NCBI GenBank assembly: GCA_023150935.1
Contig: JAKLJW010000019.1
Span: 1 to 64,000, forward strand
Direction: 5' to 3'
DNA length: 64,000 nucleotides
From: Candidatus Binatia bacterium
GTDB taxonomy: Bacteria; Desulfobacterota; Binatia; HRBIN30
The translations under genes and the position numbers were made by a program. How positions within the stretch are numbered: the stretch's first letter is position 1; every line of letters begins with the position of its first letter. The notes beneath the pieces are model-generated. The model worked only from the letters and a program-made list of their open reading frames with translations. It was not told the origin of the DNA and made no database searches. Shown here one piece after another: positions 1 through 8,267 of this stretch.

Positions 1-82
1 GCTTCGGAGGGCATCCTTCGCCTACGGGTGGTGTCCGTTGGGCTTCGGAGGGCATCCTTCGCCTACGGGTGGTGTCCATTGG

Positions 83-95
<13 letters not shown>
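1..95. repeat. Tandem 41-bp repeat (two full copies plus a partial third)
   Basis: A 41-bp unit beginning GCTTCGGAGGGCATCCTTCG occurs at 1-41 and again at 42-82 with one substitution. A third copy starts at 83 and diverges after about 13 bases. The window begins inside the array, so the copy number is unknown. It lies just beyond the 3' end of the tmRNA gene. Open frames across it have no ribosome-binding site and look non-coding. Confidence 0.85.
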
Positions 96-545
<450 letters not shown>

Positions 546-696
546 ATGGACTGGCCAACCGTCCACCGGATCCCCGACCGTCGATTCCGCGATGGTCGCA
601 GAGCCGAAAGGCGCCTGGCCAACAACAACACCCAGATACTAGTGGCCACACTCAACCTGCACAAGCCGCCTGCCAACCCCGCCTCAACCGCCAGCC

Positions 697-1602
697 TCAC
701 CGCGTTCGCGCGATGAAGCCGTCGATCAACGCGGCGATCTCGTCGGGCCGGTCCTCCTGCAAGAAATGCCCGGCGCCGGCGATGGTCACGTGCGGCTGCC
801 CCTGCGCACCCGGCACCCGCTCCTGAAATACCCGCTCCCCACCCTGCGTTACCGGATCGGAATCGCTGAACGCCGTCAGCACCGGCTTCGTGAAGCGTTC
901 CAGCACCGCCCACGCGTCTCGGTTCTCCGCCACCGATGCGTGCTCCGGGGTCACCGGCACCAGCACCGGAAAGCGCCGCGCTCCCGCCTTGTAACTCTCG
1001 TCCGGAAACGGCGCATCGTAAGCCGCCCGTTCAGCCTCGGTCAGCGGCCGCACCGTTCCGGAGGCGACGATGTCGCCGATCGGCAACGTCGGCACCCGCT
1101 GACTGAAGTCCAGCCAGCGCTGAAATCCCGGTCCGAGCCCCGTACCTACCGGCAAGCCCGTGTTGGCGACGACCACACGCGCAAATCGTTCCGGATGCGC
1201 CGCGACCAGTCGCAAGCCGATCAGCCCGCCCCAGTCCTGGCCGAACAAGGTGATCCGATCCAGTTCCATGGCCGCCAGCCAGTCGTCCATCCAGCGCACG
1301 TGCCGTTCGTACGTGTAGTCCTCCGGCACAGCCGGCTTGTCCGAGCGCCCGAACCCCACCAGATCCGGCGCCACCACCCGATGCCCGCGGGCGACGAGCT
1401 GCCGAACGATGCGCCGGTAGAGGAAGCTCCAAGTCGGCTCGCCGTGCATGAGCAGCACCGGCGCCGCGTCGCGCGGCCCCTCGTCCACCGCGGCGATTCG
1501 CAACGCCGTACCGTCCGCGTCTCGCACCTCCACATAGCGCGGCGCGTAGCCGAAGTCGGCAACCGCCGCGAAACGCTCTTCCGGGGTCCTGAGCACCTTC
1601 AT
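697..1602 (-). CDS. dhmA: Haloalkane dehalogenase (HLD-I/DhmA-like)
   Basis: Alpha/beta-hydrolase that hydrolytically removes halogen from haloalkanes, giving an alcohol and halide; probably cytoplasmic. The 301-aa product has the oxyanion block HGEPTW (about 53-58), the nucleophile elbow GQDWGG with Asp123 and the adjacent halide-binding Trp124, a likely acid Asp249 in SDSDPVT and the catalytic His279 in GAGHF. An Asp nucleophile followed by Trp separates this family from epoxide hydrolases and esterases. The start at 1602 is chosen because GGAGG lies 7 nt upstream; in-frame codons further upstream run into a palindromic repeat. It stands alone between tmRNA and the divergent lpxK. The natural substrate cannot be read from the sequence. 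Confidence 0.88.
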   Translation of the reverse strand: MKVLRTPEERFAAVADFGYAPRYVEVRDADGTALRIAAVDEGPRDAAPVLLMHGEPTWSFLYRRIVRQLVARGHRVVAPDLVGFGRSDKPAVPEDYTYERHVRWMDDWLAAMELDRITLFGQDWGGLIGLRLVAAHPERFARVVVANTGLPVGTGLGPGFQRWLDFSQRVPTLPIGDIVASGTVRPLTEAERAAYDAPFPDESYKAGARRFPVLVPVTPEHASVAENRDAWAVLERFTKPVLTAFSDSDPVTQGGERVFQERVPGAQGQPHVTIAGAGHFLQEDRPDEIAALIDGFIARTR

Positions 1603-1675
1603 TCGTTGTCCTCCATAGCGCGGGGTGCGCCCGCAATCCAAGATATGACCGAACTTGCCCCAGGGGAGGGCGAGG

Positions 1676-1717
1676 CTCCAGCCGAGCCGCGTCGATGAGT
1701 GCACGGCTCGGCTGGAG
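1676..1717. repeat. Perfect 14-bp inverted repeat between dhmA and lpxK
   Basis: CTCCAGCCGAGCCG at 1676-1689 is exactly complementary to 1704-1717 with a 14-nt loop. It sits in the divergent spacer between the dehalogenase and lpxK. There is no T-tract, so it looks more like a dispersed palindrome (REP-like) or regulator site than a terminator. Confidence 0.7.
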
Positions 1718-1768
1718 GGGATGCATCGGCTCGCCGATCATGGCAGGGTTGCGTGACGCGTGCGATCG

Positions 1769-2833
1769 ATGACCGGCCTGGGACAGCAACTGCGCGACGT
1801 CGTGTGGGCACGGCGCGGTGCGGTGGGTTGGGCGGGGTGGCTGCTCTTGCAGCCGCTCAGCGCCGCTTTCCGTCTCGGGGTTGCGGCGCGCCACCTCGCG
1901 TATCGTGCCGGCGTCTTGCGATCGGAACGTGGGGTGCTGCCGGTGGTGAGCGTGGGTAATCTCGCGACCGGTGGGACGGGCAAGACCCCGGTGACGTTGT
2001 GGCTGGCCCGCGCGCTGGCGGCGGACGGCCGGCGCGTGGCGATCGTGATGCGCGGTTACGGCGGCGCCGAGCGCGGCGTCCGTATCGTCTCGCGCGGCCA
2101 TGGTCCGGAAGCGGCGGTCGATGTCGCCGGCGACGAGGCGTCGATGCTGGCCAGGTCGTTTGCCGGCGTGGTCATCGTGGCGCCGCGGCGCATCGACGGC
2201 GTTGCCGCCGCTGCCGGCCTCGGCTGCGAGGTTGTGGTTCTGGACGACGGGTTTCAGCATCGGGCGCTGGCCCGCGACTTCGACCTGGTGCTGCTCAACG
2301 GTCGGGCCGGCGGGTTGCTGCCGGCGGGGCCCTTGCGAGAGCCTGCCAGCGCGTTGCGCCGGGCCGACGCCGTGGCAGTAGTGAGAAAGGCCGACGGCGA
2401 CCGGGTAAGCCTGCCGGCGGCGGCAGCGGGAAAGCCCGTATTCGAGGTCCGCTTCGTCGCGCAGGCCCTCGTGGAATCGGACGCCGGGCAATGGCGAGAA
2501 ATGGCGTTGTCGGGCCTGTCCGGACACCGTATCGGTGCGGTGTGCGGGATTGCGGCGCCGGCGTCGTTTTTCGCCCAACTGCGGCAGTGGGATGCGGAAC
2601 TTGCGGAGGTATTCGAGTATCCGGATCATTACGCGTACGATGCCGCCGACTGGCAGCGTCTCAATCGTGCGGCGCATCGGGTGGACTTTATCGTGACGAC
2701 CGAGAAAGATCTGGTGAAGTTGGAGCGCTTTCCATTCGCCAGGGGGAAGTTGGTTGCGCTTCGCATTGGTGTAGAGGTGGAGCGTGGGCAGGAACTGCTG
2801 GCCATGATCCGCCAGCGCGTCGCAACCCGGTGA
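1769..2833 (+). CDS. lpxK: Tetraacyldisaccharide 4'-kinase LpxK
   Basis: Inner-membrane kinase of the Raetz lipid A pathway; it phosphorylates the 4' position of tetraacyldisaccharide 1-phosphate to give lipid IVA. The 354-aa protein has the LpxK P-loop GGTGKTPV (about residues 68-75), the conserved DDGFQHR block (about 159-165) and a late TTEKD block. A hydrophobic N-terminal stretch (about 20-40) fits membrane association. ATG 1769 is preferred over an in-frame GTG at 1760; neither has a strong ribosome-binding site. It heads a plus-strand envelope group, followed closely by a Trm112-like gene and two LPS-core-type genes. Its presence shows that the host makes lipid A. Confidence 0.95.
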   Translation: MTGLGQQLRDVVWARRGAVGWAGWLLLQPLSAAFRLGVAARHLAYRAGVLRSERGVLPVVSVGNLATGGTGKTPVTLWLARALAADGRRVAIVMRGYGGAERGVRIVSRGHGPEAAVDVAGDEASMLARSFAGVVIVAPRRIDGVAAAAGLGCEVVVLDDGFQHRALARDFDLVLLNGRAGGLLPAGPLREPASALRRADAVAVVRKADGDRVSLPAAAAGKPVFEVRFVAQALVESDAGQWREMALSGLSGHRIGAVCGIAAPASFFAQLRQWDAELAEVFEYPDHYAYDAADWQRLNRAAHRVDFIVTTEKDLVKLERFPFARGKLVALRIGVEVERGQELLAMIRQRVATR

Positions 2834-2857
2834 GCGCGGAAGACGGGGAGGAACGAC

Positions 2858-3031
2858 ATGACGATCGACAAGGAACTTCTCGAGATCCTTGCGTGCCCCA
2901 AGTGTAAGGGTGCCGTCGAGCTGACCGGGAAGGAAGATGGCCTGGTCTGCAAGGCCTGCCGCTTGATGTACCCGATCAAGGACGACATCCCGGTAATGAT
3001 GATCGACGAGGCGATCGTGCTGGAGTCGTGA
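2858..3031 (+). CDS. Trm112-family small zinc-ribbon-like protein
   Basis: A 57-aa protein with the Trm112/YcaR pattern: ILACPKCKG near the N terminus, a second CKAC pair and a Y-P-I-x-D-D-I-P-V motif. The four cysteines form two CxxC knuckles, probably a metal site. In eukaryotes and archaea Trm112 activates methyltransferases. In Gram-negative bacteria YcaR-like genes commonly sit beside lpxK, as here, but their role is unsettled. GGGGAGGA lies just upstream of ATG 2858. The stop overlaps the next gene's GTG start (GTGA, 3028-3031), suggesting translational coupling. Confidence 0.9.
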   Translation: MTIDKELLEILACPKCKGAVELTGKEDGLVCKACRLMYPIKDDIPVMMIDEAIVLES

Positions 3032-3765
3032 CGCCGCCGGCGGGCTTCGAGGCGCGCCGCGCCGGCAGCGCGGAGTGGTGGCGGCGGCCGGGTGATTCGC
3101 AGTGGATCGACACACTGCTGCAGGTGGTAGCCGCGGTGCCGGAGGCCGAGGCGGAGCTGTTGTCCGGCGGGCGTGGCGGCGCGCGGCTGACCGGCTCGGG
3201 TACGCATCGAATCGTGATCCGGCCGTACCGGCGCGGTGGCTTGCCGGGGCGTATCGTGCACGACCTGTACTTCGGTTGGCAGCCTCGGCCGTTCCGCGAA
3301 TTGGTCGAGACCGAGGCGCTGCGCGCGCGTGGCGCCCCCGTGGTGGAGGTATGCGGGGCCGTGGTCCACTGGGCATTCCCCGTGCTCTATCGCGGTTGGC
3401 TGGCGACCCGCTATGTCGATGGTGCGCGGACCCTGTGGCAGTTGATGTCGGCGGCGCCGGCGCCGGCCGACCGCATGGCGGCGTGCGCCGCGGCGGGCCG
3501 CGCCATTCGGCGCTTGCACGACTGTGGCGGTCGTCACCCGGATCTGAACCTCAACAATCTCCTCGTCTCGGGTACGGACGCCGACTGGCAGGTACACCTC
3601 ATCGATTTCGACCGGCCGGCGGTGCGTGTCGGCCGGGATGACCCGATGGTTGAGTTGGCCCGCCTGCGGCGCTCCGCCGCCAAGCTCGATCCAGCCGCGC
3701 AGTTCGTCACTCCGGCCGACCTTGCATGTCTCGAAGCCGCCTATCGGCGCGGGGAGTCCAGGTGA
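3028..3765 (+). CDS. Lipopolysaccharide core kinase (KdkA/WaaP-like)
   Basis: Predicted small-molecule kinase of the protein-kinase-like fold that phosphorylates Kdo or heptose in the LPS inner core on the cytoplasmic face. The 245-aa product has a glycine-rich N-terminal lobe, an invariant-type Arg/Lys region (RPYRRGG), a catalytic loop HPDLNLNN (about 170-177, Asp172) and a metal-binding LIDFDR. These match 3-deoxy-D-manno-octulosonate kinase and WaaP families. It starts with GTG overlapping the Trm112 stop and ends overlapping the GT9 start, again by GTGA. The position between lpxK and a heptosyltransferase-like gene supports an LPS-core role; whether the acceptor is Kdo or heptose is not decidable here. 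Confidence 0.85.
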   Translation: MTPPAGFEARRAGSAEWWRRPGDSQWIDTLLQVVAAVPEAEAELLSGGRGGARLTGSGTHRIVIRPYRRGGLPGRIVHDLYFGWQPRPFRELVETEALRARGAPVVEVCGAVVHWAFPVLYRGWLATRYVDGARTLWQLMSAAPAPADRMAACAAAGRAIRRLHDCGGRHPDLNLNNLLVSGTDADWQVHLIDFDRPAVRVGRDDPMVELARLRRSAAKLDPAAQFVTPADLACLEAAYRRGESR

Positions 3766-4778
3766 GCGAGCCCCGCGTTCCGGCACGGACGGTCGTGATC
3801 GTGCTGCTCGGAGCGATCGGCGACGTGACGCGCGCGTTGCCGCTGCTCGTTCGCCTGCGGCGCGGTTATCCGGAGGCGCGGCTGTGCTGGGCGGTAGAAC
3901 CGGCTGCGGCGCCGCTACTGGAGCGCCACGCGGCGCTCGATTCCGTGCTGGTGTTCGATCGCCCGCGGGGGGCAAGAGCATTCGTGTCGTTTCTCGGTGC
4001 CGTGCGCCGATTGCGGGCGGACCTGGTGGTCGACCTGCAGCGGCACCTGAAAAGCGGCGTGATCGGCCTGGCGTCGGGGGCGAGGGTGCGGCTCGGGTTT
4101 CATCGCCGCAATGCCAGGGAAGGCAACTGGCTGTTCAACACGGATCACGTGGCGCCCATGGAGCACTTCAGCTCCAAGCTGCGGCAGTTTCTGGCGTTCG
4201 GCGATTGGCTGGGGTTGCCGGAGACGCCGATCGAATTCGGGTTGCGACTGAACGATGCGGAGGAGGCGAAGGTGGAGCGCTTGCTGGCGAATGTAGAACG
4301 GCCGTTCGTGGCCGCGTTCGTCGGCTCGAGTTGCGAGGCGCGATTGTGGTTTCCCGAGCGGACCGCGGCGGTTGCCGACGCGCTGGCGGGGCGGGGGTTG
4401 GCCACGGTGCTGGTCGGGGGAGCGGGTGACGTTGGTTACGGTGTGGCCACGGTGCAGGTGGCCCGGTCGCCGGTGGTGGATCTCACCGGCCGGACGTCGT
4501 TGCGCGATCTCATAGGGATCTTCGCCCGGGCGCGGGCAGCGTTCGGCCCGGATTCGGGTCCGATGCACATCGCCGCCGCCGTCGGCACGCCGACCGTGTC
4601 GTTGTGGGGAGCGACGAGCGCGCAACGTTCGGCGCCGTGGGGAAACGAGGCGGGTGTCATCGAAGGCGTGGCGGACTGCCGCCCGTGCTACCGGAAGACC
4701 TGCCCGATCGGGCGACTGTGCATGCAGGCGATCACGGTGGAAGCGGTGGTCGAGAGGGTGGCGGGATCGAAGGCTTGA
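3762..4778 (+). CDS. GT9 heptosyltransferase-like glycosyltransferase (WaaC/WaaF family)
   Basis: Glycosyltransferase family 9 protein, expected to transfer ADP-heptose to the LPS inner core. Marks are the N-terminal LLGAIGDVTRALPLL block, a central LVDLQ block, and the GT9 donor-site region GPDSGPMHIAAAVGTPTVSLWG near the C terminus (given here only to locate it, about 265-286). A Cys-rich tail (CRPCYRKTC) follows the pattern seen in several heptosyltransferases. GTG 3762 overlaps the kinase stop and has GGGGAG upstream; an earlier in-frame start would lie well inside the kinase gene. Length 338 aa is normal. Last gene of the lpxK group; the following 92 bp hold no recognisable terminator. 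Confidence 0.9.
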   Translation: MSEPRVPARTVVIVLLGAIGDVTRALPLLVRLRRGYPEARLCWAVEPAAAPLLERHAALDSVLVFDRPRGARAFVSFLGAVRRLRADLVVDLQRHLKSGVIGLASGARVRLGFHRRNAREGNWLFNTDHVAPMEHFSSKLRQFLAFGDWLGLPETPIEFGLRLNDAEEAKVERLLANVERPFVAAFVGSSCEARLWFPERTAAVADALAGRGLATVLVGGAGDVGYGVATVQVARSPVVDLTGRTSLRDLIGIFARARAAFGPDSGPMHIAAAVGTPTVSLWGATSAQRSAPWGNEAGVIEGVADCRPCYRKTCPIGRLCMQAITVEAVVERVAGSKA

Positions 4779-4870
4779 GGGCATGAGGGCATGGACAGAT
4801 CTTCCCCCAGGTCCCCAAGCCCCCAGGCCCCTCCTTGCTTCCTCCGTCCTCCATAAAGTAATCGTCCCGC

Positions 4871-6070
4871 GTGCAACGTGACGGGGTCAGTTGGACGTCG
4901 GCGGTCATTGCGCTTGCGGCGGCGTGTTTGTGTCTTTGCGCGACGCGAGTCTCGGCCGAGCCCTACATTGCCGTGCGCGAAGGGCTGCCGTGCGGTGCCT
5001 GTCACGTCAACGTCACCGGCGGCGGGATGCGCACGGATCTCGTGCGCACTCACGCGCGCGACGTTTTGCGCTACCCGCTGTTCTTCGGGCGCTTCTCGAG
5101 TCCGCCCGAGTACTTCACCGGCGACATCAACAAGTACCTGGCGCTCGGTGCCGATTTGCGCGTCAGCGACACGGCGGTGTTTCAGCAGAATCCGGTGAAC
5201 GGGCGCGTCGACAACAACACGGTTTTCAAAGGTACTTTGCAGACAAACACTATCGACGTGAATCAGTTCACGCTGTACGGCGAGGCGCGGCTGATTCCCG
5301 AGTACGTGACTGCGTACATCGACCAGCGTTTTGCCCCGAGTGTCGACAACCGCGAGGGCTGGCTGATGCTACGGGGCGTGTTCCCCTGGGGTGGATTCGT
5401 CAAGGCGGGCCAGATGTTTCTGCCTTACGGGCTGCAGATATGGGACGACAGTGCGTTCATTCGTGCGGGGCGTAACGGGTCGGCGCGGACCGGCTTCAGC
5501 TTCAATGCTTCGCAGGCCGGTCTGGAGGTGGGGGCGCAACCGGGGCCGGTGTCCGCCTTTGTCGCCGTGACCGACGGCCCTTCGGGGGATCGTTCGGCGC
5601 AGATTACCGGGACCGTATACGGGATGTTCGAGGGCGTTCCGATGGTGCGCAGCGTCTTCGTCGGCGGCTCGGGGTCGTATGTGCAGCCGCCGGGCAGCGA
5701 GCAGACCATCTTCGGCTTCTTCGGCGGCACGAATTTCGAGCGCCTGACGGTTCTTGGAGAGGCGGATTTTCTGTCGGTCCGGAATCCGCAGTCTAACGGA
5801 CGCAACCTCGGGCACTTCATCAGTTACGTGGAGGCCGACTACCTGTTCTTCGGCTGGCTGAACTTCAAGGTGGCGGTCGATTACTCCGACTGGGACGGGA
5901 GTGCAGCCGGGAGCGTCGACGACGCGGAGAACCGGGTGTTGTTCGGGTTCGAGCCGTTTTGGAATCGGTTTCTACAGACGCGGCTGTTCTATGCGATCGG
6001 CAACGGTGTCGAGTCGCAGCCGACGCACAACCAGAACGTCCTTTATTTCGAGATTCACGGCTTTCTCTAG
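4871..6070 (+). CDS. Secreted beta-barrel outer-membrane protein with one CxxCH heme site
   Basis: A 399-aa protein with a signal peptide (cleavage predicted near VSA-E, residue 29), then one c-type heme motif CGACH at 41-45, then a long region of alternating hydrophobic/polar strands ending in Phe-Leu, as in outer-membrane barrels. There is no multiheme region, so it is not an MtrC/OmcB-type cytochrome. A role as a porin-like protein with a covalent heme plug at the periplasmic end, perhaps in electron transfer, is inference. Start is GTG 4871, with no strong ribosome-binding site. It is separated by 92 bp from the LPS genes and followed after 32 bp by an alpha/beta hydrolase. Confidence 0.75.
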   Translation: MQRDGVSWTSAVIALAAACLCLCATRVSAEPYIAVREGLPCGACHVNVTGGGMRTDLVRTHARDVLRYPLFFGRFSSPPEYFTGDINKYLALGADLRVSDTAVFQQNPVNGRVDNNTVFKGTLQTNTIDVNQFTLYGEARLIPEYVTAYIDQRFAPSVDNREGWLMLRGVFPWGGFVKAGQMFLPYGLQIWDDSAFIRAGRNGSARTGFSFNASQAGLEVGAQPGPVSAFVAVTDGPSGDRSAQITGTVYGMFEGVPMVRSVFVGGSGSYVQPPGSEQTIFGFFGGTNFERLTVLGEADFLSVRNPQSNGRNLGHFISYVEADYLFFGWLNFKVAVDYSDWDGSAAGSVDDAENRVLFGFEPFWNRFLQTRLFYAIGNGVESQPTHNQNVLYFEIHGFL

Positions 6071-6102
6071 ACCCCCTTGCTGGAGAAGGCCAGGAGGGCA
6101 GC

Positions 6103-6912
6103 ATGCCGCAGGCGAAGGTCAACGGGATTACGATAAACTACAACGAAGTCGGCAGCGGCGATCCGCTGCTGCTGGTGATGGGTTTCGGTATGCCCGGGGA
6201 GGCGTGGCTGGGTTCACTGCCGTTTCTCGGGGGCTTCCGTGCCATTTACTTCGACAACCGGGGCACCGGCCAGAGCGATAAGCCGGAAGGGCCATACACC
6301 ATCGAGCAGATGGCCGACGACGCGGCCGGCCTGCTCAGGCATCTGGGGATCAGCCGCGCGCACGTCTACGGCGTATCGATGGGCGGCATGATCGCGCAAG
6401 AGCTGGTCTTGCGACATGCCGCGCTGGTACGGTCGGTGGTGCTCGGTTGTACGATGTGTGGCGGCGCTTTCGCGAAGTTGGGCGATCCCGCGGTCCTCGA
6501 CGAACTGATCGACGTCGTCGCCAACATGGGCAAACCCGACCCGGCCGCGTGGGTCGAACGGCAACTGCCGCTGCTCTTCCCGCCGGCGTGGGTCGAGGCT
6601 AATCCGGCGATTCGGGATCTACTGCTGACCGCGGTTACGATGATGCCGCCGACGCCGCCGCAGACCGCGCAGAACGCCATGGCCGGTATGTTCGGCTGGT
6701 CGACCTACGACCGCTTGCCGGAGATCGCGGCGCCGGCGCTGATCGTACACGGCGACGCCGACGTACTCATTCCGGTCGAGAACGCGCACATTCTGAAGGA
6801 ACGCATCCCGGGAGCGGAGCTGTACATCGTGCCCGGTGCGGGTCACGGCTACCCGGCCCAGGATCCGGTGGGCGTCCACGCCGTGGTGACCGAGTTCCTG
6901 CGGCGACACTGA
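6103..6912 (+). CDS. Alpha/beta-fold hydrolase
   Basis: A 269-aa hydrolase with nucleophile elbow GVSMGG (Ser92), a probable acid Asp in HGDADVLIP and the catalytic His in GAGHGY. The oxyanion strand holds MGFGMPGEAW, and DNRGTGQSD follows as in 3-oxoadipate enol-lactonase-like and esterase-like members. The substrate cannot be named. AGGAGGG lies 6 nt upstream of ATG 6103. It ends 48 bp from the convergent Gfo/Idh/MocA gene, so it closes a short unit with the heme-barrel gene or stands alone. Confidence 0.85.
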   Translation: MPQAKVNGITINYNEVGSGDPLLLVMGFGMPGEAWLGSLPFLGGFRAIYFDNRGTGQSDKPEGPYTIEQMADDAAGLLRHLGISRAHVYGVSMGGMIAQELVLRHAALVRSVVLGCTMCGGAFAKLGDPAVLDELIDVVANMGKPDPAAWVERQLPLLFPPAWVEANPAIRDLLLTAVTMMPPTPPQTAQNAMAGMFGWSTYDRLPEIAAPALIVHGDADVLIPVENAHILKERIPGAELYIVPGAGHGYPAQDPVGVHAVVTEFLRRH

Positions 6913-6960
6913 AGCAAAGTCGGCGGAGTTCGAACGCCGGCGAGGGCGTGGCAAAGGGCC

Positions 6961-8085
6961 TCAACCCCCGGCGTGCCGGACCGGCAGTCTGGCTCGCGTG
7001 TCGGGGCCGACCTCGTCGAGGAGTACCTCGCGGCTTGCGCACGCGGAGATGTGTGCGGCGATGGCGAAGCGCAGGGTTGAGGCGGCGTCGTCGTAGTCCT
7101 GCGGGGCCTGGCGGCCCTCGATCAGGGCGTCGATGAAATCGTGTGCGCCGAGGCGGAAACTTTCGATCCAGTCGGTAGGTATATCGTGCCAGGCCCGGGT
7201 TTCCCCGTCGCGGTAGAGAACGAGGGCGGGTTCGTCGAGCAGGAAGCCGCTGCAGCGGTTCACCCAGATGATGCCCTCGGTTCCGTGGATCTCGATGCGG
7301 TCGTCGGAGGCGTAGTAATGGGAGCGCACGCGCATCATGATCGACGCGATCACCTCCCAGCTGCCGAACTTGGGCACGCCGGCGTACTTCCATGAGATGA
7401 ACAGCGGCCCGTCGAACAGAGCGCTCTCGCCGAAATCGTTGACGTGGATCCAAGCGTGGACGCGTTCCACCGGTTCCGGCACGAAGAAGCGGGCCATGTT
7501 GTAGCAGTGGTAGCCGTGGTCGAAGGCCATTGCGCCGCCGCCGCAGGTGTCCGGGTTCATGCGCCAGACCTGGGTGGCGGGTGGCACGCGCCAGCCGTCG
7601 TCCGGCCTACCGGCCGCCGTCTTGATGCGCACGGAGATGGGTTCGCCGACGGCGCCGGCCCGAACCAGCTCGTGCGCTTTGACGTGTGGGGGGTAGTACA
7701 TGAAATTCTCGAGCACGCGCCAGCGGCGGCCGGCGGCGAGGGCGGCTTCGTGGATGTCGGCCAGTTCGCGCAGAGTGAGCGTCGGCGGCTTCTGCAGGGA
7801 GAGGTGTTTCCCGGCGCGGAGCGCGGCGATGGCGACGTTGCGGTGCAGGTGATGGGGCAGGAGAATCTCGACGGCATTCACGTCGGGGTCAGCGAGCAGC
7901 TCCTCGTAGTCGGTGTAGACCTTGCGGGCTCCCCACTCCTCGGCGCGCTGGCGCGCGAGGTCGGCGTTGCGGTCGCAGACGGCGAGGATCTCGGCTCTCG
8001 GGTGATCGAGGTAACCTGAGGCTTGCAGCGACGAGATCCGCCCACAGCCAATGAAACCGGCCCGTACACGTTCCAGCGGTGTCAT
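6961..8085 (-). CDS. Gfo/Idh/MocA-family NAD(P)-dependent oxidoreductase
   Basis: A 374-aa oxidoreductase with an N-terminal Rossmann fold (GFIGCGRIS) and the family's KP block (LQKPPTLT, normally EKP), followed by a substrate domain with the conserved FDHGYH region. Such enzymes oxidise or reduce sugars, inositols and similar cyclic polyols; the substrate is unknown. In the usual EKP motif Glu is replaced by Gln here, which some members tolerate. ATG 8085 is chosen over upstream in-frame codons because the Rossmann motif then starts at the usual distance. It diverges from the CoA-dehydratase activase across a 182-bp spacer in which I see no convincing promoter. Confidence 0.85.
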   Translation of the reverse strand: MTPLERVRAGFIGCGRISSLQASGYLDHPRAEILAVCDRNADLARQRAEEWGARKVYTDYEELLADPDVNAVEILLPHHLHRNVAIAALRAGKHLSLQKPPTLTLRELADIHEAALAAGRRWRVLENFMYYPPHVKAHELVRAGAVGEPISVRIKTAAGRPDDGWRVPPATQVWRMNPDTCGGGAMAFDHGYHCYNMARFFVPEPVERVHAWIHVNDFGESALFDGPLFISWKYAGVPKFGSWEVIASIMMRVRSHYYASDDRIEIHGTEGIIWVNRCSGFLLDEPALVLYRDGETRAWHDIPTDWIESFRLGAHDFIDALIEGRQAPQDYDDAASTLRFAIAAHISACASREVLLDEVGPDTRARLPVRHAGG

Positions 8086-8267
8086 GCGCGCGCCTATAGC
8101 ACAGCTCATGCGATTTGCGATTCTTGCGGATGCGCGCAAGGCGAGACGATTTCGTCCGCGACCGTTCGCCCTCTCGATTTAGCGCCGGCACTGATTTACG
8201 GTCCGCGGCATGGCCTGCGCCGGCGTCGCGGACCGAAGAGCCAGGCAAGCGGACGGGAAGGGCAAAC

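Noticed and set aside
1031..3981. Very long open frames on the minus strand opposite lpxK, the LPS kinase and GT9
   Set aside because: They are antisense to well-supported genes, Arg/Pro/His-rich, and without ribosome-binding sites. High GC content lowers stop-codon frequency and produces such frames.
6925..6950. tRNA-like T-arm (AGTTCGAAC)
   Set aside because: No acceptor, D or anticodon stems can be drawn around it.
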